Shown: positions 35,604 to 46,267, numbered from the stretch's first letter. The stretch is DNA of 64,000 nucleotides from Paracoccus caeni (GCF_016629665.1 NZ_JAEPRQ010000001.1:620001-684000), one strand, 5' to 3'. Translations and numbers: made by a program. The notes: generated from the sequence alone by a model not told the origin.

Positions 35604-37058
35604 ATGAGCGATACTCATGCACAAACCGTCTCCTTCGTGCGGGAGACCATGATCGAGGCCTCGCCGCCGCCTGAAAAACAGGCTGGCGCGGTCAAATGGC
35701 TGCGCGAGAACCTGTTCTCGGGGCCGGTCAACACGGCGCTGACCCTTCTGGCGATTCTGGCGATCTGGTTCCTGATCAACCACTTCTGGAACTGGGTGGC
35801 GCATTCCGTCTGGAACGCCAACAGCCTGAACGAGTGCCGCCAGATCATCAGGGATACCTGGGGCGAAGGTTCGACCGGGGCTTGTTGGGCAGTGATCCGC
35901 GAGCGCTGGAACCAATACACCTTCGGCTTCTATCCGATGGACCTTTACTGGCGACCGACCATGTCGTTCGGTCTGCTGTTCGTCGCCCTGGCGCCGGTCC
36001 TGTTCTCGGAATCGCGCAAGATCCGCCGGATCGTGCTGGCTGTCGCGGCGGTCGTCACGCTGGCCAGCATGATCCAACTGAACGCGCCGACCCCGTGGCT
36101 GATCTTTGCCGCCATCGTCCTGATCGGCGGCCTGATCATCTCGGAGAGGAACAATAGCTGGCTGCTGGTCTTCTCGCTGCTCTATCCGTTTCTTGGGGTA
36201 TGGTGGCTTTGGGGCGGTTCTCTCTGGGGGCCGATCATGGTCATCGTGGGGCCGGTTCTGGGCTATATCGCGTGGAAACTGCTGGGCCGGATTTCACCGA
36301 TCCTTGCCAGCGTCGGCATGATCGGCGTGACGCTGTTCTGGTGGCTGGCGCTGGCCGGACGCGCGGCGCGGGATGCGGAAAACATCCTGTCGCTGGCGAT
36401 CACGCCGGTCAACTCGGACCGCTTCGGGGGCTTCCTGCTGTCCACGACCATCGGCATCGCGGCCATTGCTATCTCGCTGCCCTTGGGGATCGTGCTGGCA
36501 TTGGCGCGTCGGTCGGACATGTTCCTGGTGAAATCGCTGGCGGTCATGTTCATCGAGTTCATCCGCGGCGTGCCTCTGATCACTTTGCTGTTCGTGGCGT
36601 CGCTGCTGCTGAACTACTTCCTGCCGCCGGGCACCAATTTCGACATCATCCTGCGGGTCATCATCATGGTGACGATCTTCGCCGCCGCCTATATGGCCGA
36701 GGTGATCCGGGGTGGTCTGGCCGCCTTGCCGAAAGGACAATATGAGGCGGCGGATGCGCTTGGGCTGGATTACTGGAAGGCGCAGCGGCTGATCATTCTT
36801 CCGCAGGCGCTGAAAATCTCGATCCCCGGCATCGTCTCGACCTTCATCGGCATGTTCAAGGATACGACGCTGGTTACCTTCGTCGGCCTTTACGATCCGC
36901 TGAAGTCGATGTCCGACGCCGTCCGGGCCAGCACCGCATGGAAGGGCATCTACTGGGAGCCGTATATCTTCGTCGGCGCCATTTTCTTCATCATCTGCTT
37001 CGGCATGTCGCGCTATTCGATGTATCTCGAGCGCCGGCTGCAGCGTGACCACAGATAA
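35604..37058 (+). CDS. bztC: Amino-acid ABC transporter permease BztC
   Basis: A 484-residue permease, longer than simple HisM types as in AapM/BztC. Several extra N-terminal membrane helices precede the core SVMFIEF-like segment (AVMFIEFIRGVPLITLLFVA) and the EAA loop ALGLDYWKAQRLIILPQALK. AAGGAGCGTTGAG overlaps the bztB end. It pairs with BztB in the inner membrane. Confidence 0.94.
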   Translation: MSDTHAQTVSFVRETMIEASPPPEKQAGAVKWLRENLFSGPVNTALTLLAILAIWFLINHFWNWVAHSVWNANSLNECRQIIRDTWGEGSTGACWAVIRERWNQYTFGFYPMDLYWRPTMSFGLLFVALAPVLFSESRKIRRIVLAVAAVVTLASMIQLNAPTPWLIFAAIVLIGGLIISERNNSWLLVFSLLYPFLGVWWLWGGSLWGPIMVIVGPVLGYIAWKLLGRISPILASVGMIGVTLFWWLALAGRAARDAENILSLAITPVNSDRFGGFLLSTTIGIAAIAISLPLGIVLALARRSDMFLVKSLAVMFIEFIRGVPLITLLFVASLLLNYFLPPGTNFDIILRVIIMVTIFAAAYMAEVIRGGLAALPKGQYEAADALGLDYWKAQRLIILPQALKISIPGIVSTFIGMFKDTTLVTFVGLYDPLKSMSDAVRASTAWKGIYWEPYIFVGAIFFIICFGMSRYSMYLERRLQRDHR

Positions 37059-37070
37059 CAGGAGGCATCC

Positions 37071-37859
37071 ATGAGCGAAGCCATTACCCGTGAGATCGAT
37101 CGCAGCCAGATGCAGGTCAGCGATGAGGTCGCCATTGAAATCAATGCCATGAACAAATGGTATGGCACTTTCCACGTCCTGCGCGACATCAACCTGACGG
37201 TGCATCGCGGCGAACGGATCGTCATCGCCGGGCCTTCGGGCTCGGGGAAATCGACGCTGATCCGCTGTATCAACCGGCTGGAAGAACATCAGTCGGGCAA
37301 GATCGTCGTGGATGGGGTGGAACTGACCAGCGACATCAAGAACATCGACAAGGTGCGTTCGGAAGTCGGTATGGTGTTCCAGCACTTCAACCTGTTCCCG
37401 CATCTGACCATCCTTGAAAACTGTACCCTTGCGCCGATCTGGGTGCGCAAGGTGCCAAAGCGGCAGGCCGAGGAAACGGCCATGCACTATCTGACCAAGG
37501 TGAAGATCCCCGATCAGGCTCATAAATATCCAGGCCAGCTTTCGGGCGGTCAGCAGCAGCGGGTGGCGATTGCGCGCTCGCTTTGCATGAAGCCGCGGAT
37601 CATGCTGTTCGATGAACCGACATCGGCGCTGGACCCCGAGATGATCAAAGAGGTTCTGGACACGATGATCGAGCTTGCCGAAGAGGGCATGACCATGCTG
37701 TGCGTGACCCACGAAATGGGCTTCGCGCAGGCTGTGGCGAACCGGGTGATCTTCATGGATCAGGGCCAGATCGTCGAACAGAACAATCCCTACGACTTCT
37801 TCAACAATCCCCAGTCCGAGCGGACCAAGCTGTTCCTCAGCCAGATTCTGGGTCACTGA
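37071..37859 (+). CDS. bztD: Amino-acid ABC transporter ATP-binding protein BztD
   Basis: A 262-residue ATPase. Walker [10 protein letters not shown] is near residues 53-61, Q-loop in [13 protein letters not shown], the ABC signature [15 protein letters not shown], Walker [15 protein letters not shown] and the His switch CVTHEMGF. It energises the BztBC permease. AGGAGGCATCC precedes the ATG. It ends the operon before a terminator. Confidence 0.96.
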   Translation: MSEAITREIDRSQMQVSDEVAIEINAMNKWYGTFHVLRDINLTVHRGERIVIAGPSGSGKSTLIRCINRLEEHQSGKIVVDGVELTSDIKNIDKVRSEVGMVFQHFNLFPHLTILENCTLAPIWVRKVPKRQAEETAMHYLTKVKIPDQAHKYPGQLSGGQQQRVAIARSLCMKPRIMLFDEPTSALDPEMIKEVLDTMIELAEEGMTMLCVTHEMGFAQAVANRVIFMDQGQIVEQNNPYDFFNNPQSERTKLFLSQILGH

Positions 37860-37889
37860 ACTTCTGAACGACGCGGCAGTCGTTTACAG

Positions 37890-37923
37890 AAGCCGTTCTC
37901 GCACAGTCGGGGACGGCTTTTTT
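37890..37923 (+). terminator. Terminator of the bzt operon
   Basis: AAGCCGT / ACGGCTT (7-bp perfect core, 16-base loop region) followed by a T run (TTTTTT). Confidence 0.75.
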
Positions 37924-37941
37924 AATGCGCGGGTGCGGTGA

Positions 37942-38460
37942 TCAGTCGCGTCCGTCCATGCGGACGAAATCCATCACGCTGCCAAGGCCGGGCGCGATTT
38001 CGGACCAGCTATCGATCTGAAAATCCACGACAAGCGTGGCGCAGGTCGGATAGCGACGAAAATCCGGGTCAAGCGGCGGACGCGCGGGCAGCATGCTGGC
38101 GAATTCCGCGATGCCGGGATTGTGGCCGATCATCATGACCGTCGGATGGGTCGCCGTGCGCAGGATCGTCAGCATCTGTTCCGGCCCGGCGTGATAAAGG
38201 CCCGGCTCGATCCGCACCAGCGGTCGAACCTCCAGCGGCGCGCCGGCGACGGTGGACCATGTTTCCTTCGTGCGCTGCGACGACGAACACAGAACCTCTT
38301 CCGGTTCATAGCCGCGCGACGCCATCCAATCGCCAAGCTCACGGGCCGAGCGGCGGCCGCGATCATTCAGCGGCCGGTCGTGATCTGCCAGCGCGGGATC
38401 GTCCCAGGCAGACTTGGCGTGACGCGTGAGGATCAGGCGTCGGTGTCCATTCGGTGTCAT
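37942..38460 (-). CDS. SixA-like histidine phosphatase
   Basis: A 172-residue protein, MTPNGHRRLILTRHAKSAWD, with the catalytic RHA motif, SSQRTKETWS and the second His in VMMIGHNPGIAEFA. It resembles SixA-type small phosphohistidine phosphatases. The natural target is unknown. The ATG at 38460 starts exactly before the conserved part; the longer frame is not conserved in character. It lies 90 bases downstream of argB on the same strand. Confidence 0.85.
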   Translation of the reverse strand: MTPNGHRRLILTRHAKSAWDDPALADHDRPLNDRGRRSARELGDWMASRGYEPEEVLCSSSQRTKETWSTVAGAPLEVRPLVRIEPGLYHAGPEQMLTILRTATHPTVMMIGHNPGIAEFASMLPARPPLDPDFRRYPTCATLVVDFQIDSWSEIAPGLGSVMDFVRMDGRD

Positions 38461-38550
38461 GGGAATTGCCTCATCCAGAAATCTACGCAAACGCAGCCTG
38501 CCACAGCCATTGGCCGGGGGGCAAGTGGTCAAGTAAGTGCTTGTTGTGAC

Positions 38551-39465
38551 TTAAAGTCCGGCGTCACCCTGCCGCAACCCGCGCGGCCGGGTGCTGGGCG
38601 GGGTCGAACGGATCAGGCTGCCTGCGCCATGTTCGGTAAACAGCTCCAGCAGACAGGCATGCGGCACCCGTCCATCCAGAATCACCACCGCCCTGACGCC
38701 GTCCTGCAAAGCCTCAAGCGCGGTTTCGGTCTTCGGGATCATCCCGCCCGCGATGGTGCCGTCGGCGATCATCTCACGCACCTGATCGGGATGCATCGCG
38801 GTCAGCACTTCGCCATTCGCATCCTTGACGCCCGCCACATCGGTCAGCAGCAGCAGCCGGTCGGCGCGCAGCGCCCCGGCGATTGCGCCCGCTGCGGTGT
38901 CGCCATTGACGTTGAAGGTCTCGTTATCGGCCATGCCGGTCGCGACGGGGGCGATGACCGGGATCAGGCCCGCGCGGTAAAGGTCACGGATGATCTGGAC
39001 GTTCATCTCGACCGGGCGACCAACGAAGCCCAATTCGGGATCGTCTACCTCGCAGACCATCAGATCGTCATCCTTGCCGCTGATGCCGACGGCGCGACCG
39101 CCCGCATCGTTGATCGCCTGCACGATCCGCTTGTTGACCAGACCGGACAACACCATCTCGACCACTTCCACGGTCTCTTTGGTGGTGACGCGCTTGCCGC
39201 GTACGAACTTGCTTTCGATGCCCAGCTTGCCCAGCAATTCATTGATCATCGGGCCGCCGCCGTGACAGACGACCGGGTTCATGCCGACCTGTTTCATCAG
39301 CACGATATCGCGGGCGAATTCGGCCATCGCCTCATCGTCGCCCATCGCGTTGCCACCGAATTTCACCACAACGACGGCGCCGGAATAGCGCTGCAGATAG
39401 GGCAGGGCCTCTGACAGGGTGCGAGCGGTGGCGATCCAGTCCCGGTTCATGTTCTGCTTTCTCAT
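38551..39465 (-). CDS. argB: Acetylglutamate kinase
   Basis: A 304-residue enzyme for the second step of arginine synthesis (N-acetylglutamate phosphorylation). It shows [60 protein letters not shown] and [23 protein letters not shown] codons at 39465 and 39450 are both possible; the first gives [20 protein letters not shown]. It follows engB by 47 bases on the same strand. Confidence 0.96.
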   Translation of the reverse strand: MRKQNMNRDWIATARTLSEALPYLQRYSGAVVVVKFGGNAMGDDEAMAEFARDIVLMKQVGMNPVVCHGGGPMINELLGKLGIESKFVRGKRVTTKETVEVVEMVLSGLVNKRIVQAINDAGGRAVGISGKDDDLMVCEVDDPELGFVGRPVEMNVQIIRDLYRAGLIPVIAPVATGMADNETFNVNGDTAAGAIAGALRADRLLLLTDVAGVKDANGEVLTAMHPDQVREMIADGTIAGGMIPKTETALEALQDGVRAVVILDGRVPHACLLELFTEHGAGSLIRSTPPSTRPRGLRQGDAGL

Positions 39466-39512
39466 CCTTGGGCCCCTATGCGACGGGCCGGACCCTAGGA
39501 CGGTTGGCGCGA

Positions 39513-40163
39513 TCAGTCCAGCCCGGCGATGATCGCGCGCAAAGTCGCGATCCCCTGACCCTTGTCGGATGAGGTGACGACCAGTTCGGGGAAAGCGGCG
39601 GGGTGTTTCTGCAACTCGGCCTCGACCTGCTCCAGAACCGGCTTGATCGCGTTCGGACCCAGTTTGTCTGCCTTTGTCAGCACGACCTGAAACGGCACGG
39701 CGGAACGGTCCAGAAGCTTCATGATCTCATGATCGACCGGCTTCACGCCGTGGCGCGAATCGATCAGGCAGAAGGCGCGGCGAAGCGTCGGACGACCGGC
39801 AAGGTAGTTCTTCAACAGCGCCTGCCATTTCGCGACGACCGCGACGGGCGCCTTGGCGAAGCCATAGCCGGGCAGATCGACCAGATAGGAATGATCGCCC
39901 AGCGTGAAATAGTTGATTTCCTGCGTCCGGCCCGGCGTGTTCGAGGCGCGGGCGATGCCCTTCCGACCCGTCAGTGCGTTGATCAGACTGGATTTGCCAA
40001 CATTGCTGCGACCGGCGAAGCAAACTTCGGGGCGGTCGGCGGGCGGCAGGCCGTCCATCGCGACGACGCCTTTTACGAAATCGACCGGACCCGCAAACAG
40101 CAGGCGCGCGGCCTCGGCCCGTTCGGCATCCGGCTCTTCGGCCTGCGGAAAGGATACTTTCAT
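39513..40163 (-). CDS. engB: Ribosome biogenesis GTPase EngB (YihA/YsxC)
   Basis: A 216-residue GTPase required for 50S assembly and division in many bacteria. P-loop GRSNVGKS is at 51-58, G3 [12 protein letters not shown]4 TKAD in [10 protein letters not shown], and the family stretch [12 protein letters not shown]. It overlaps the upstream MOSC gene by four bases (ATGA). Confidence 0.96.
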   Translation of the reverse strand: MKVSFPQAEEPDAERAEAARLLFAGPVDFVKGVVAMDGLPPADRPEVCFAGRSNVGKSSLINALTGRKGIARASNTPGRTQEINYFTLGDHSYLVDLPGYGFAKAPVAVVAKWQALLKNYLAGRPTLRRAFCLIDSRHGVKPVDHEIMKLLDRSAVPFQVVLTKADKLGPNAIKPVLEQVEAELQKHPAAFPELVVTSSDKGQGIATLRAIIAGLD

Positions 40164-40921
40164 GCGGCCACCTCGTCACCCGTTGCAATCTCGCCGCCGG
40201 TCACCACCTCGGCAAAGATGCCGAAATCGGTGTGGCCATAGAGGCGTTCCAGTGTCTCGACCATGTCAATGTCACGCTGGCCGGTTTCGGTATCCGCGCT
40301 TGTCGCCTGACAACGTCCGATCCGCTCGGTCACGCGCAGTTCGACCGCGCCGATGCGGATCACCTGACCGATCATGTCCAGTTCGGCAAAGGGCGTCCAC
40401 CCCTCGATCCACAGATTCCCGCGCCAGCGATGAATGCCCAGCGTCATGCCGGCGCGGCTTTCCAGATCGCGAAGGCTGTCCAGCGACAGGATTGAAACCC
40501 ACGGCCATTTGCTGTCGGTCCAGATCGCCGCCCCCCGGACCAGCCGGGTCGGAGCCGGTGCGTCGGCGGGCCAAAGCGGGCGAAGCCAATCAACCAGACG
40601 CGCGCCATCGTGCTGAGGATCTATCGTCAGATCATCCTGCGACGGTTGGCTCAGGATGATCCGGTCATCCTGCCATCCGCCGCTGATCGCCTGAACCGGG
40701 GCCGAGGAAACGCCACGGATAAAGCAGGATTTCGGCAGCCAGCGATCAGGCTCTCCGCCGCTTTCGCTGGCCTTCGCGTTGCGCTCACCCGCTTCGGTGA
40801 CGACCGCCCATTCGCGATCACCGGGCATACGCCGCGCCGGAGACAAGGCGACGCTGTCCAGCCCCTCGCCGCCGATCGACTTGATCGGATGGCGGCGGAT
40901 ATGGGCCAGACGCGCTGTCAC
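40160..40921 (-). CDS. MOSC-domain protein (GTG start)
   Basis: A 253-residue protein with a MOSC N-terminal beta-barrel (LAHIRRHPIKSIGGEGLDSV) and the MOSC core ELRVTERIGRCQATSADTET, whose cysteine is the conserved residue proposed to bind sulfur or molybdenum cofactor. The family covers molybdenum-cofactor and sulfur-transfer proteins; the substrate is unknown. It starts with GTG at 40921, overlapping the yidC stop (GTGA), and is coupled to engB downstream. This yidC-MOSC-engB-argB order is common in Rhodobacteraceae. Confidence 0.88.
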   Translation of the reverse strand: MTARLAHIRRHPIKSIGGEGLDSVALSPARRMPGDREWAVVTEAGERNAKASESGGEPDRWLPKSCFIRGVSSAPVQAISGGWQDDRIILSQPSQDDLTIDPQHDGARLVDWLRPLWPADAPAPTRLVRGAAIWTDSKWPWVSILSLDSLRDLESRAGMTLGIHRWRGNLWIEGWTPFAELDMIGQVIRIGAVELRVTERIGRCQATSADTETGQRDIDMVETLERLYGHTDFGIFAEVVTGGEIATGDEVAA

Positions 40922-42759
40922 TTGCTACTCTTGCCGGACCGCTTGGGGATCGAGGCCTTGATATTGCCGAACAGATCGGGGCGATGGCCGTGCATCGTCA
41001 TGATCGTGTACTGCTGGATGATCGTGATGGTGTTGTTGGTGATCCAGTACAGCACCAGACCCGAGGCAAAGCCGCCCAGCATGAACATGAAGATCCACGG
41101 CATCCACGCGAAGATCATCTTCTGCGCCGGATCAGCGGGCGTCGGGTTCAGGCGCTGCTGCATCCACATCGAAATGCCCAGAGCGATCGCAAGAACCGGC
41201 AGGGTGAAGCTGTGCAGGAAGCTACCCGCGCCCGGCGTTGCCCATGGCAGCAGACCGAACAGGTTCCACAGGCTGGTGGGATCGGGGGCTGCAAGGTCTT
41301 GGATCCAGCCGATCCACGGGGCGTGGCGAAGCTCGATCGTGACGAAGATCACCTTGTAGAGCGCGAAGAAGATCGGAATTTGCAGCAGGACCGGAAGACA
41401 GCCCGCAGCCGGGTTCACTTTCTCGCGCTTGTAAAGCTCCATCATCTCTTTCTGGAACTTCATCCGGTCATCGCCGGTGCGCTTCTTCAGCTCCTCCATC
41501 TCGGGCTGCAATTCCTTCATCTTCGCCATCGAGATGTAGGATTTGCGCGCCAGCGGGAAGACCAGCGTTTTCAGGATGAAGGTCAGCGCGATGATCGACC
41601 AGCCCATATTGCCGATCATGCCGTGCAGCCAGTGAAGGATGCGGAAGATCGGCTTGGTCAGGAAATAGAACCAGCCCCAGTCGATCGAGTCGACGAAACG
41701 CTGGATGCCGGGATTTTCCTGATAGCCGTTGATGACCTCCCACTCCTTCGCGCCAGCGAAGAGATAACTTTCGGCGGTCAGTTGCGATCCGGGCTGGACC
41801 GTCTGCATCGGGTAGCGCGCTTCGGTCTGATAGATGTCGGCGCCGTCGGCATATTTCACGACTGCGGTGAAGGCCTGACCAGGGGCAGGGGCCAGGGTGG
41901 TCATCCAGTATTTGTCGGTAAAGCCGACCCAGCCGTTCTCGGTCACCTGCAGAATGTCGGCGCGGCCTTCGCGATCGACCGGCTCGAGGTCCGAGATATC
42001 GCCATAATCCAGCGTAATCAGCTTGCCGTCCTGCATCCCAACCGCGCCCTCGTGCAGGACGAAGAAGTTCTGGGTGTCGGGTTTGCCGTGGCGGGCGATG
42101 ATGCCATAGGGCGCGGCAGAGAAGGCGGCTTCGCCATCGTTCTGGACGCTTTGCGCGACGGTGAACAGGTAATCGTCGTCAAGTTCGAAGGTGCGGCGGA
42201 AGATTTGGCCGGCGCCGTTATCCCAGGCCAGCGTGACGGGCTGACCGGGCGAAAGGGTGTCACCCGATTCAACGGTCCATATCGTGCCGGGGCCGGGCAC
42301 CAGTGACGGGTCGATGCCTTCGCCGGGGGTCCAGCCATAGACCGCGTAATAGGGTTTGGCGCCATCGGCGCTGACCGTGGCATCCGCAGTCGCGGATGAG
42401 GGCGACAACAGCCGCACTGCGGGAGAGTTGTCGTCCAGCGTCTCCTGATACTGCTTCAACAGCAGATCGTCGATGCGGCCACCGGCCAGCGAGATCGAAC
42501 CTGCCAGCGCAGGCGAGTCAATCTTTACGCGACCGATCTGGGCCGCCGCGTCCGGCGCGTCTGCGGCCAGATCTGCGCCGGTGGATGCCGCGCTGCCACT
42601 AGCGGCGGAGGGGGGAGCAGAAGTCTCGACCCCCTGTTCCGCAACCGGCTGTGTCGGCGCTTCTGCCGGAGGTTCTGGTGCGAAGAGCGTGTACCAGACC
42701 AGAATCACCAGAAACGACAGGACCGTCGCCAGGATAAGATTGCGATTATTGTCGTCCAT
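40918..42759 (-). CDS. yidC: Membrane protein insertase YidC
   Basis: A 613-residue inner-membrane insertase. Residues about 5-27 are the first membrane helix (NLILATVLSFLVILVWYTLF), followed by an Ala/Pro-rich linker and the large periplasmic beta domain. The C-terminal core has NMGWSIIALTFILKTLVFPL, the conserved basic region KSYISMAKMKELQPEMEELK, and AAGCLPVLLQIPIFFALYKV. It inserts membrane proteins alone or with SecYEG. Usually it directly follows yidD; here about 3.5 kb separates them. Confidence 0.97.
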   Translation of the reverse strand: MDDNNRNLILATVLSFLVILVWYTLFAPEPPAEAPTQPVAEQGVETSAPPSAASGSAASTGADLAADAPDAAAQIGRVKIDSPALAGSISLAGGRIDDLLLKQYQETLDDNSPAVRLLSPSSATADATVSADGAKPYYAVYGWTPGEGIDPSLVPGPGTIWTVESGDTLSPGQPVTLAWDNGAGQIFRRTFELDDDYLFTVAQSVQNDGEAAFSAAPYGIIARHGKPDTQNFFVLHEGAVGMQDGKLITLDYGDISDLEPVDREGRADILQVTENGWVGFTDKYWMTTLAPAPGQAFTAVVKYADGADIYQTEARYPMQTVQPGSQLTAESYLFAGAKEWEVINGYQENPGIQRFVDSIDWGWFYFLTKPIFRILHWLHGMIGNMGWSIIALTFILKTLVFPLARKSYISMAKMKELQPEMEELKKRTGDDRMKFQKEMMELYKREKVNPAAGCLPVLLQIPIFFALYKVIFVTIELRHAPWIGWIQDLAAPDPTSLWNLFGLLPWATPGAGSFLHSFTLPVLAIALGISMWMQQRLNPTPADPAQKMIFAWMPWIFMFMLGGFASGLVLYWITNNTITIIQQYTIMTMHGHRPDLFGNIKASIPKRSGKSSK

Positions 42760-43011
42760 ATGCCGTCACCACTGTCTTCGCGTCAGTCGCGCCGGTTCAA
42801 CAGAAGGGGGCGTGAAAGGTCAAGCGGAATTGGCGTTTTCCAGCCGTTTGTGCCCGGAAGGGACGCTGATGTGAAGATTTCGGCAGGCTGTCGGCGGATT
42901 ACACCAAGGCCGCCTTTGCCGTCGCTAGGGCAATCGGCAGGGCATGTCACCCGCACCAACACCCGATACATACCCGCAAGAGCGAGGATGAAGCCCTGCG
43001 ATCATCTGATT
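42760..43011. other. Intergenic region yidC-EAL gene (252 bases)
   Basis: This contains the yidC upstream region on the minus strand. No small gene, tRNA or clear terminator was recognised. Confidence 0.4.
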
Positions 43012-44328
43012 TCACGCTGTTTTCCGACCGAAAAGCGGCAGCGAATCGCGACCTTCCGCATGATGGGCAAGGAAATCGAACGTGGCCTCCAGCGGCATTG
43101 GGCGTGAGATGATGTAGCCCTGCGTCTCGTCGCAGCCGATCTGGGCAAGAAAGGAATGCTCTTCCCGCGTTTCGACGCCTTCGGCGAGCGCGGCAATACC
43201 CAGCTTTTCCGACATTGCAAGGATCGCCAGCACCATCCGCTGCTGCCCCGGATCTGCATCGCAACCAGCAACGAAACTGCGGTCGATCTTGATCCGCTGG
43301 ACGCCATATTGCCGGATCGCATCAAATCCGGAATAGCCGGTGCCGAAATCGTCCAGATCCAGCAGGCATCCGGCTGCCGCAAGTGTGATCAGGTTCGTTC
43401 TTGCATGCGAATCCTGCCCAAGCGGGCCGATCGTCTCCAGCATCTCCAGCACCAGCCGCGGAGGCGCGATGTCGTGGCGGTCAAGCTCCCACAGAAGCGA
43501 TGTCGCGAAATCCGCATCGGCCAGTTCGAACTGAGAGACGTTGACCGAGACGGTAGGCACTGTCCAGCCAGATGCATCCCAGCTTTTCAGGGCGCGCAAC
43601 GACTGACCCAGCATCGACATGGTCAGCACCCGATGATCGTTTTCGGTCATACGGTCCATGAATGCTGCCGGAGACAGGATGCCACGCGTCGGGTGGTTCC
43701 AGCGGGCAAGCGCCTCGAAGCCGGTGACTTCCCCCGTATGGCAGGAGATTTGTGGCTGGAAATAGGCGACGATCTGATCGGCGGTCACCGCAGCGCTGAT
43801 CGTTTCGGGAAGCTGGGAACTGGGCAGCACGCGGCTGAAATCATGGATCAGAACCGTTCCCAGCTCTTCCGGGCGAAGGCGGTCCAGATGGTTTCTGGCC
43901 GTTGTGACCAGATCGGGCAGCGGCGTCGAGGATGAGCGTGCCGCGCCGGTCGTTACAGGAGGGTGCATGACCAGAGCGGTCAGCACCGGCGTCACCACGC
44001 TGCCGCCAGCCGAGACACGTCGTTGCCCGACCTCGTGCAGACGCCGGGCGATCCTGACTGCCTCGGCCTCGTCGCGGTCCGGCAGGATGATCCCGAAGAT
44101 CCCCGGTGCCAGCATCTGCACCATGTCTTCCGGTCGCACCACCGCAGCAAGCCGAACACATAGATTAACCAGAAGCTGGCCGGTCCCGATCTTACCCAGA
44201 TGCCCCGCCAGATCGGCGAGATTTTCGAGCCGCAGGACGACAAGACTGACCGGCTTGACCCGGTCATCACCACCGTGCTGAAGCCGCGCCCAGAGACGCT
44301 TCATCGAATCCGTCAACTTGCGCTGCAT
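43012..44328 (-). CDS. EAL-domain cyclic-di-GMP phosphodiesterase with degenerate GGDEF
   Basis: A 438-residue protein. Residues about 30-170 are a GGDEF-like domain whose active motif has become APGIF (84-88), so it should not make c-di-GMP. Residues about 180-430 are an EAL domain with Glu215-Ala-Leu (FEALARW), SVNVS, LDLDDFGTG (Asp336-Asp337), Lys357 in RIKIDRSF and AEGVET, the residues needed for metal and substrate binding, so phosphodiesterase activity is likely. No membrane helix is seen, so it is cytoplasmic. The ATG at 44328 has AAAGGTTTGCC upstream; a GTG at 44349 is a poorer choice. Confidence 0.9.
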   Translation of the reverse strand: MQRKLTDSMKRLWARLQHGGDDRVKPVSLVVLRLENLADLAGHLGKIGTGQLLVNLCVRLAAVVRPEDMVQMLAPGIFGIILPDRDEAEAVRIARRLHEVGQRRVSAGGSVVTPVLTALVMHPPVTTGAARSSSTPLPDLVTTARNHLDRLRPEELGTVLIHDFSRVLPSSQLPETISAAVTADQIVAYFQPQISCHTGEVTGFEALARWNHPTRGILSPAAFMDRMTENDHRVLTMSMLGQSLRALKSWDASGWTVPTVSVNVSQFELADADFATSLLWELDRHDIAPPRLVLEMLETIGPLGQDSHARTNLITLAAAGCLLDLDDFGTGYSGFDAIRQYGVQRIKIDRSFVAGCDADPGQQRMVLAILAMSEKLGIAALAEGVETREEHSFLAQIGCDETQGYIISRPMPLEATFDFLAHHAEGRDSLPLFGRKTA

Positions 44329-44386
44329 GGCAAACCTTTCGCGAAACACATCCGCGATGGATTAAACCATATTCGTTCCGGTTCGA

Positions 44387-45262
44387 TTAATGTTCCTGCT
44401 CTCGCAGCCGAGGAATTTCCGAAGCATTTGAATCACCCGGAAACAACGAGGTGAAATCAAAGAGGTTAGGGTCCAGAAGATGCGACGGGCGGACATTCAT
44501 CAAAGCGCGGAACATCACCTGACGGCGACCGGGCGTCCGCTTTTCCCATTCGTCCAGCAGCTTCTTTACCTGAACGCGTTGCAGCCCTTCCTGACTGCCG
44601 CAGAGATCGCAAGGGATGATGGGATAGTTCATCGCGCGGGCAAAGCGGTCGCAGTCATCCTCGGCCACATAGGCCAACGGACGCAAAACGTTCAGATCGC
44701 CATCTTCGTTCAGCAGTTTCGGCGGCATGGTTGCCAGCCGCCCGCCATGGAACAGGTTCATGAAGAAGGTTTCAAGGATGTCGTCGCGGTGATGGCCCAG
44801 AACCACGGCTGAGCAGCCCTCTTCGCGCGCGATCCGATACAGATTGCCGCGGCGCAGGCGCGAGCAGAGGGCACAATAGGTGCGGCCCTGCGGAACCTTG
44901 TCCTTCACTATAGAATAGGTGTCCTGATATTCGATGCGGTGCGCCACTCCGCGCTCGGACAGGAATTTCGGCAGGACCGTTGCCGGAAAGCCCGGCTGGC
45001 CCTGATCGAGGTTGCAGGCGAGCAGATCGACCGGCAGCAGGCCGCGCCATTTCAGCTCATACAGGATCGCCAGCAGCGTATAGCTGTCCTTGCCGCCCGA
45101 CAGGCAGACAAGCCAGCGATCACCGGGACGGATCATGCCGTAATCATCGATCGCGGCGCGTGTTTCGCGGACCAGACGCTTGCGCAGCTTGCGGAACTCG
45201 GTCGAGGCAGGCGCCCCCGAGAACAGCGGGTGAATATCGTCCTGATCGCTATCGTCCAGCAT
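44387..45262 (-). CDS. ttcA: tRNA 2-thiocytidine(32) synthetase TtcA
   Basis: A 291-residue enzyme that thiolates cytidine 32 of tRNAs. The PP-loop SGGKDS is at 55-60, CALC (C130/C133) binds the iron-sulfur cluster, and the second CDLC (C218/C221) is also present. [19 protein letters not shown] is typical of TtcA. It is on the minus strand just upstream of the EAL gene and divergent from the hydrolase at 45362. Confidence 0.95.
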   Translation of the reverse strand: MLDDSDQDDIHPLFSGAPASTEFRKLRKRLVRETRAAIDDYGMIRPGDRWLVCLSGGKDSYTLLAILYELKWRGLLPVDLLACNLDQGQPGFPATVLPKFLSERGVAHRIEYQDTYSIVKDKVPQGRTYCALCSRLRRGNLYRIAREEGCSAVVLGHHRDDILETFFMNLFHGGRLATMPPKLLNEDGDLNVLRPLAYVAEDDCDRFARAMNYPIIPCDLCGSQEGLQRVQVKKLLDEWEKRTPGRRQVMFRALMNVRPSHLLDPNLFDFTSLFPGDSNASEIPRLREQEH

Positions 45263-45361
45263 CCGCCCGCATTAGGACAACAGCGCCCTGTCGGCAAGAG
45301 CGGTGATCACGTTCCGGATGCCGGAATCACCAGCGCATGCTATCCTGAGGTCATTTCATTA

Positions 45362-46264
45362 ATGGGTGTCATGATGCTGTATTTGTTTTCCAGACGGACC
45401 TATGACCCGGCCACGAAAAAATTTGGCTTCAACCCGGCCACGCTGACCCGCTATCTGCAGCTTAAACCGCTTTCCGGCACCAAGACCGAGGGCGCCGCCA
45501 TCGACCCGAAGAACTGGGTCGCGGGCATCGTCGGGCAGGCGGAAAGCAAGGATATCCTGATCTTCGTGCATGGTTTCAACACGTGGCAGACCGACGTGCT
45601 GCGGCGGCAACAGGCGATCACCGAAAACCTGAAAAAGAACGGCTACAAGGGTGCCGTGATCGCGTTCGACTGGCCCAGCGATGGCGACGCGCTGCGCTAT
45701 GCCAAGGATCGCAACGACGCCAAGGCGGTCGCCGCCGCTTTCCTGTCTGACGGGGTGCAACTGCTGCAGCGCGAGGCGCCGGGGCATCGCATCCATATCC
45801 TCGCCTATTCGATGGGGGCTTTTCTGGTGCTTCGCAGCTTCTCGGTCACTGCGGGGGATTGGAAAGTCGGCGAGGTGATGTTCACCGCAGCCGATATCGA
45901 GGCAGAGTGGATGCAGGCCGGTTCATGGGGCGCGCTGGTGATGGAGCGCAGATGTGACCGCCTGCAGAACTATTTCAACACAAGCGACGATGTGCTGAGC
46001 CTGTCGCAGAGCTTCATCAATGGTTCTGAACGCGCCGGGCGTCATGGGCTGCCTGCGGAGAGGCCGAAAAACTTCTTCAATGTCTATTGCACTGACCGCT
46101 ACAAGGCGAACTATCCGCAGGCCTCGGACAAGCTGTCCCATGGCTGGTATTTCGAGGATGCACGTTACTATAAGGATCTTGCGCTGACCCTGTCGGGGAT
46201 GCCGGTGAAGGATATGGGCACGCGCGCCCCGACCGATACCGGCGGGCAGGCGCTGAAGAAGTGA
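45362..46264 (+). CDS. Alpha/beta hydrolase of the DUF900 type
   Basis: A 300-residue protein. The oxyanion HGFNTW is at 70-75 and the nucleophile elbow AYSMG at 148-152 with Ser150, followed by VMFTAADIEAEWM. This arrangement matches DUF900 esterase-like hydrolases. There is no signal peptide. Starts at 45362, 45371 and 45374 are possible; the first has GAGG 11 bases upstream. The substrate is unknown. It lies on the opposite strand inside an otherwise leftward rpmH-yidC region, and converges on yidD with 3 bases between the stops. Confidence 0.8.
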   Translation: MGVMMLYLFSRRTYDPATKKFGFNPATLTRYLQLKPLSGTKTEGAAIDPKNWVAGIVGQAESKDILIFVHGFNTWQTDVLRRQQAITENLKKNGYKGAVIAFDWPSDGDALRYAKDRNDAKAVAAAFLSDGVQLLQREAPGHRIHILAYSMGAFLVLRSFSVTAGDWKVGEVMFTAADIEAEWMQAGSWGALVMERRCDRLQNYFNTSDDVLSLSQSFINGSERAGRHGLPAERPKNFFNVYCTDRYKANYPQASDKLSHGWYFEDARYYKDLALTLSGMPVKDMGTRAPTDTGGQALKK

Positions 46265-46267
46265 TGC

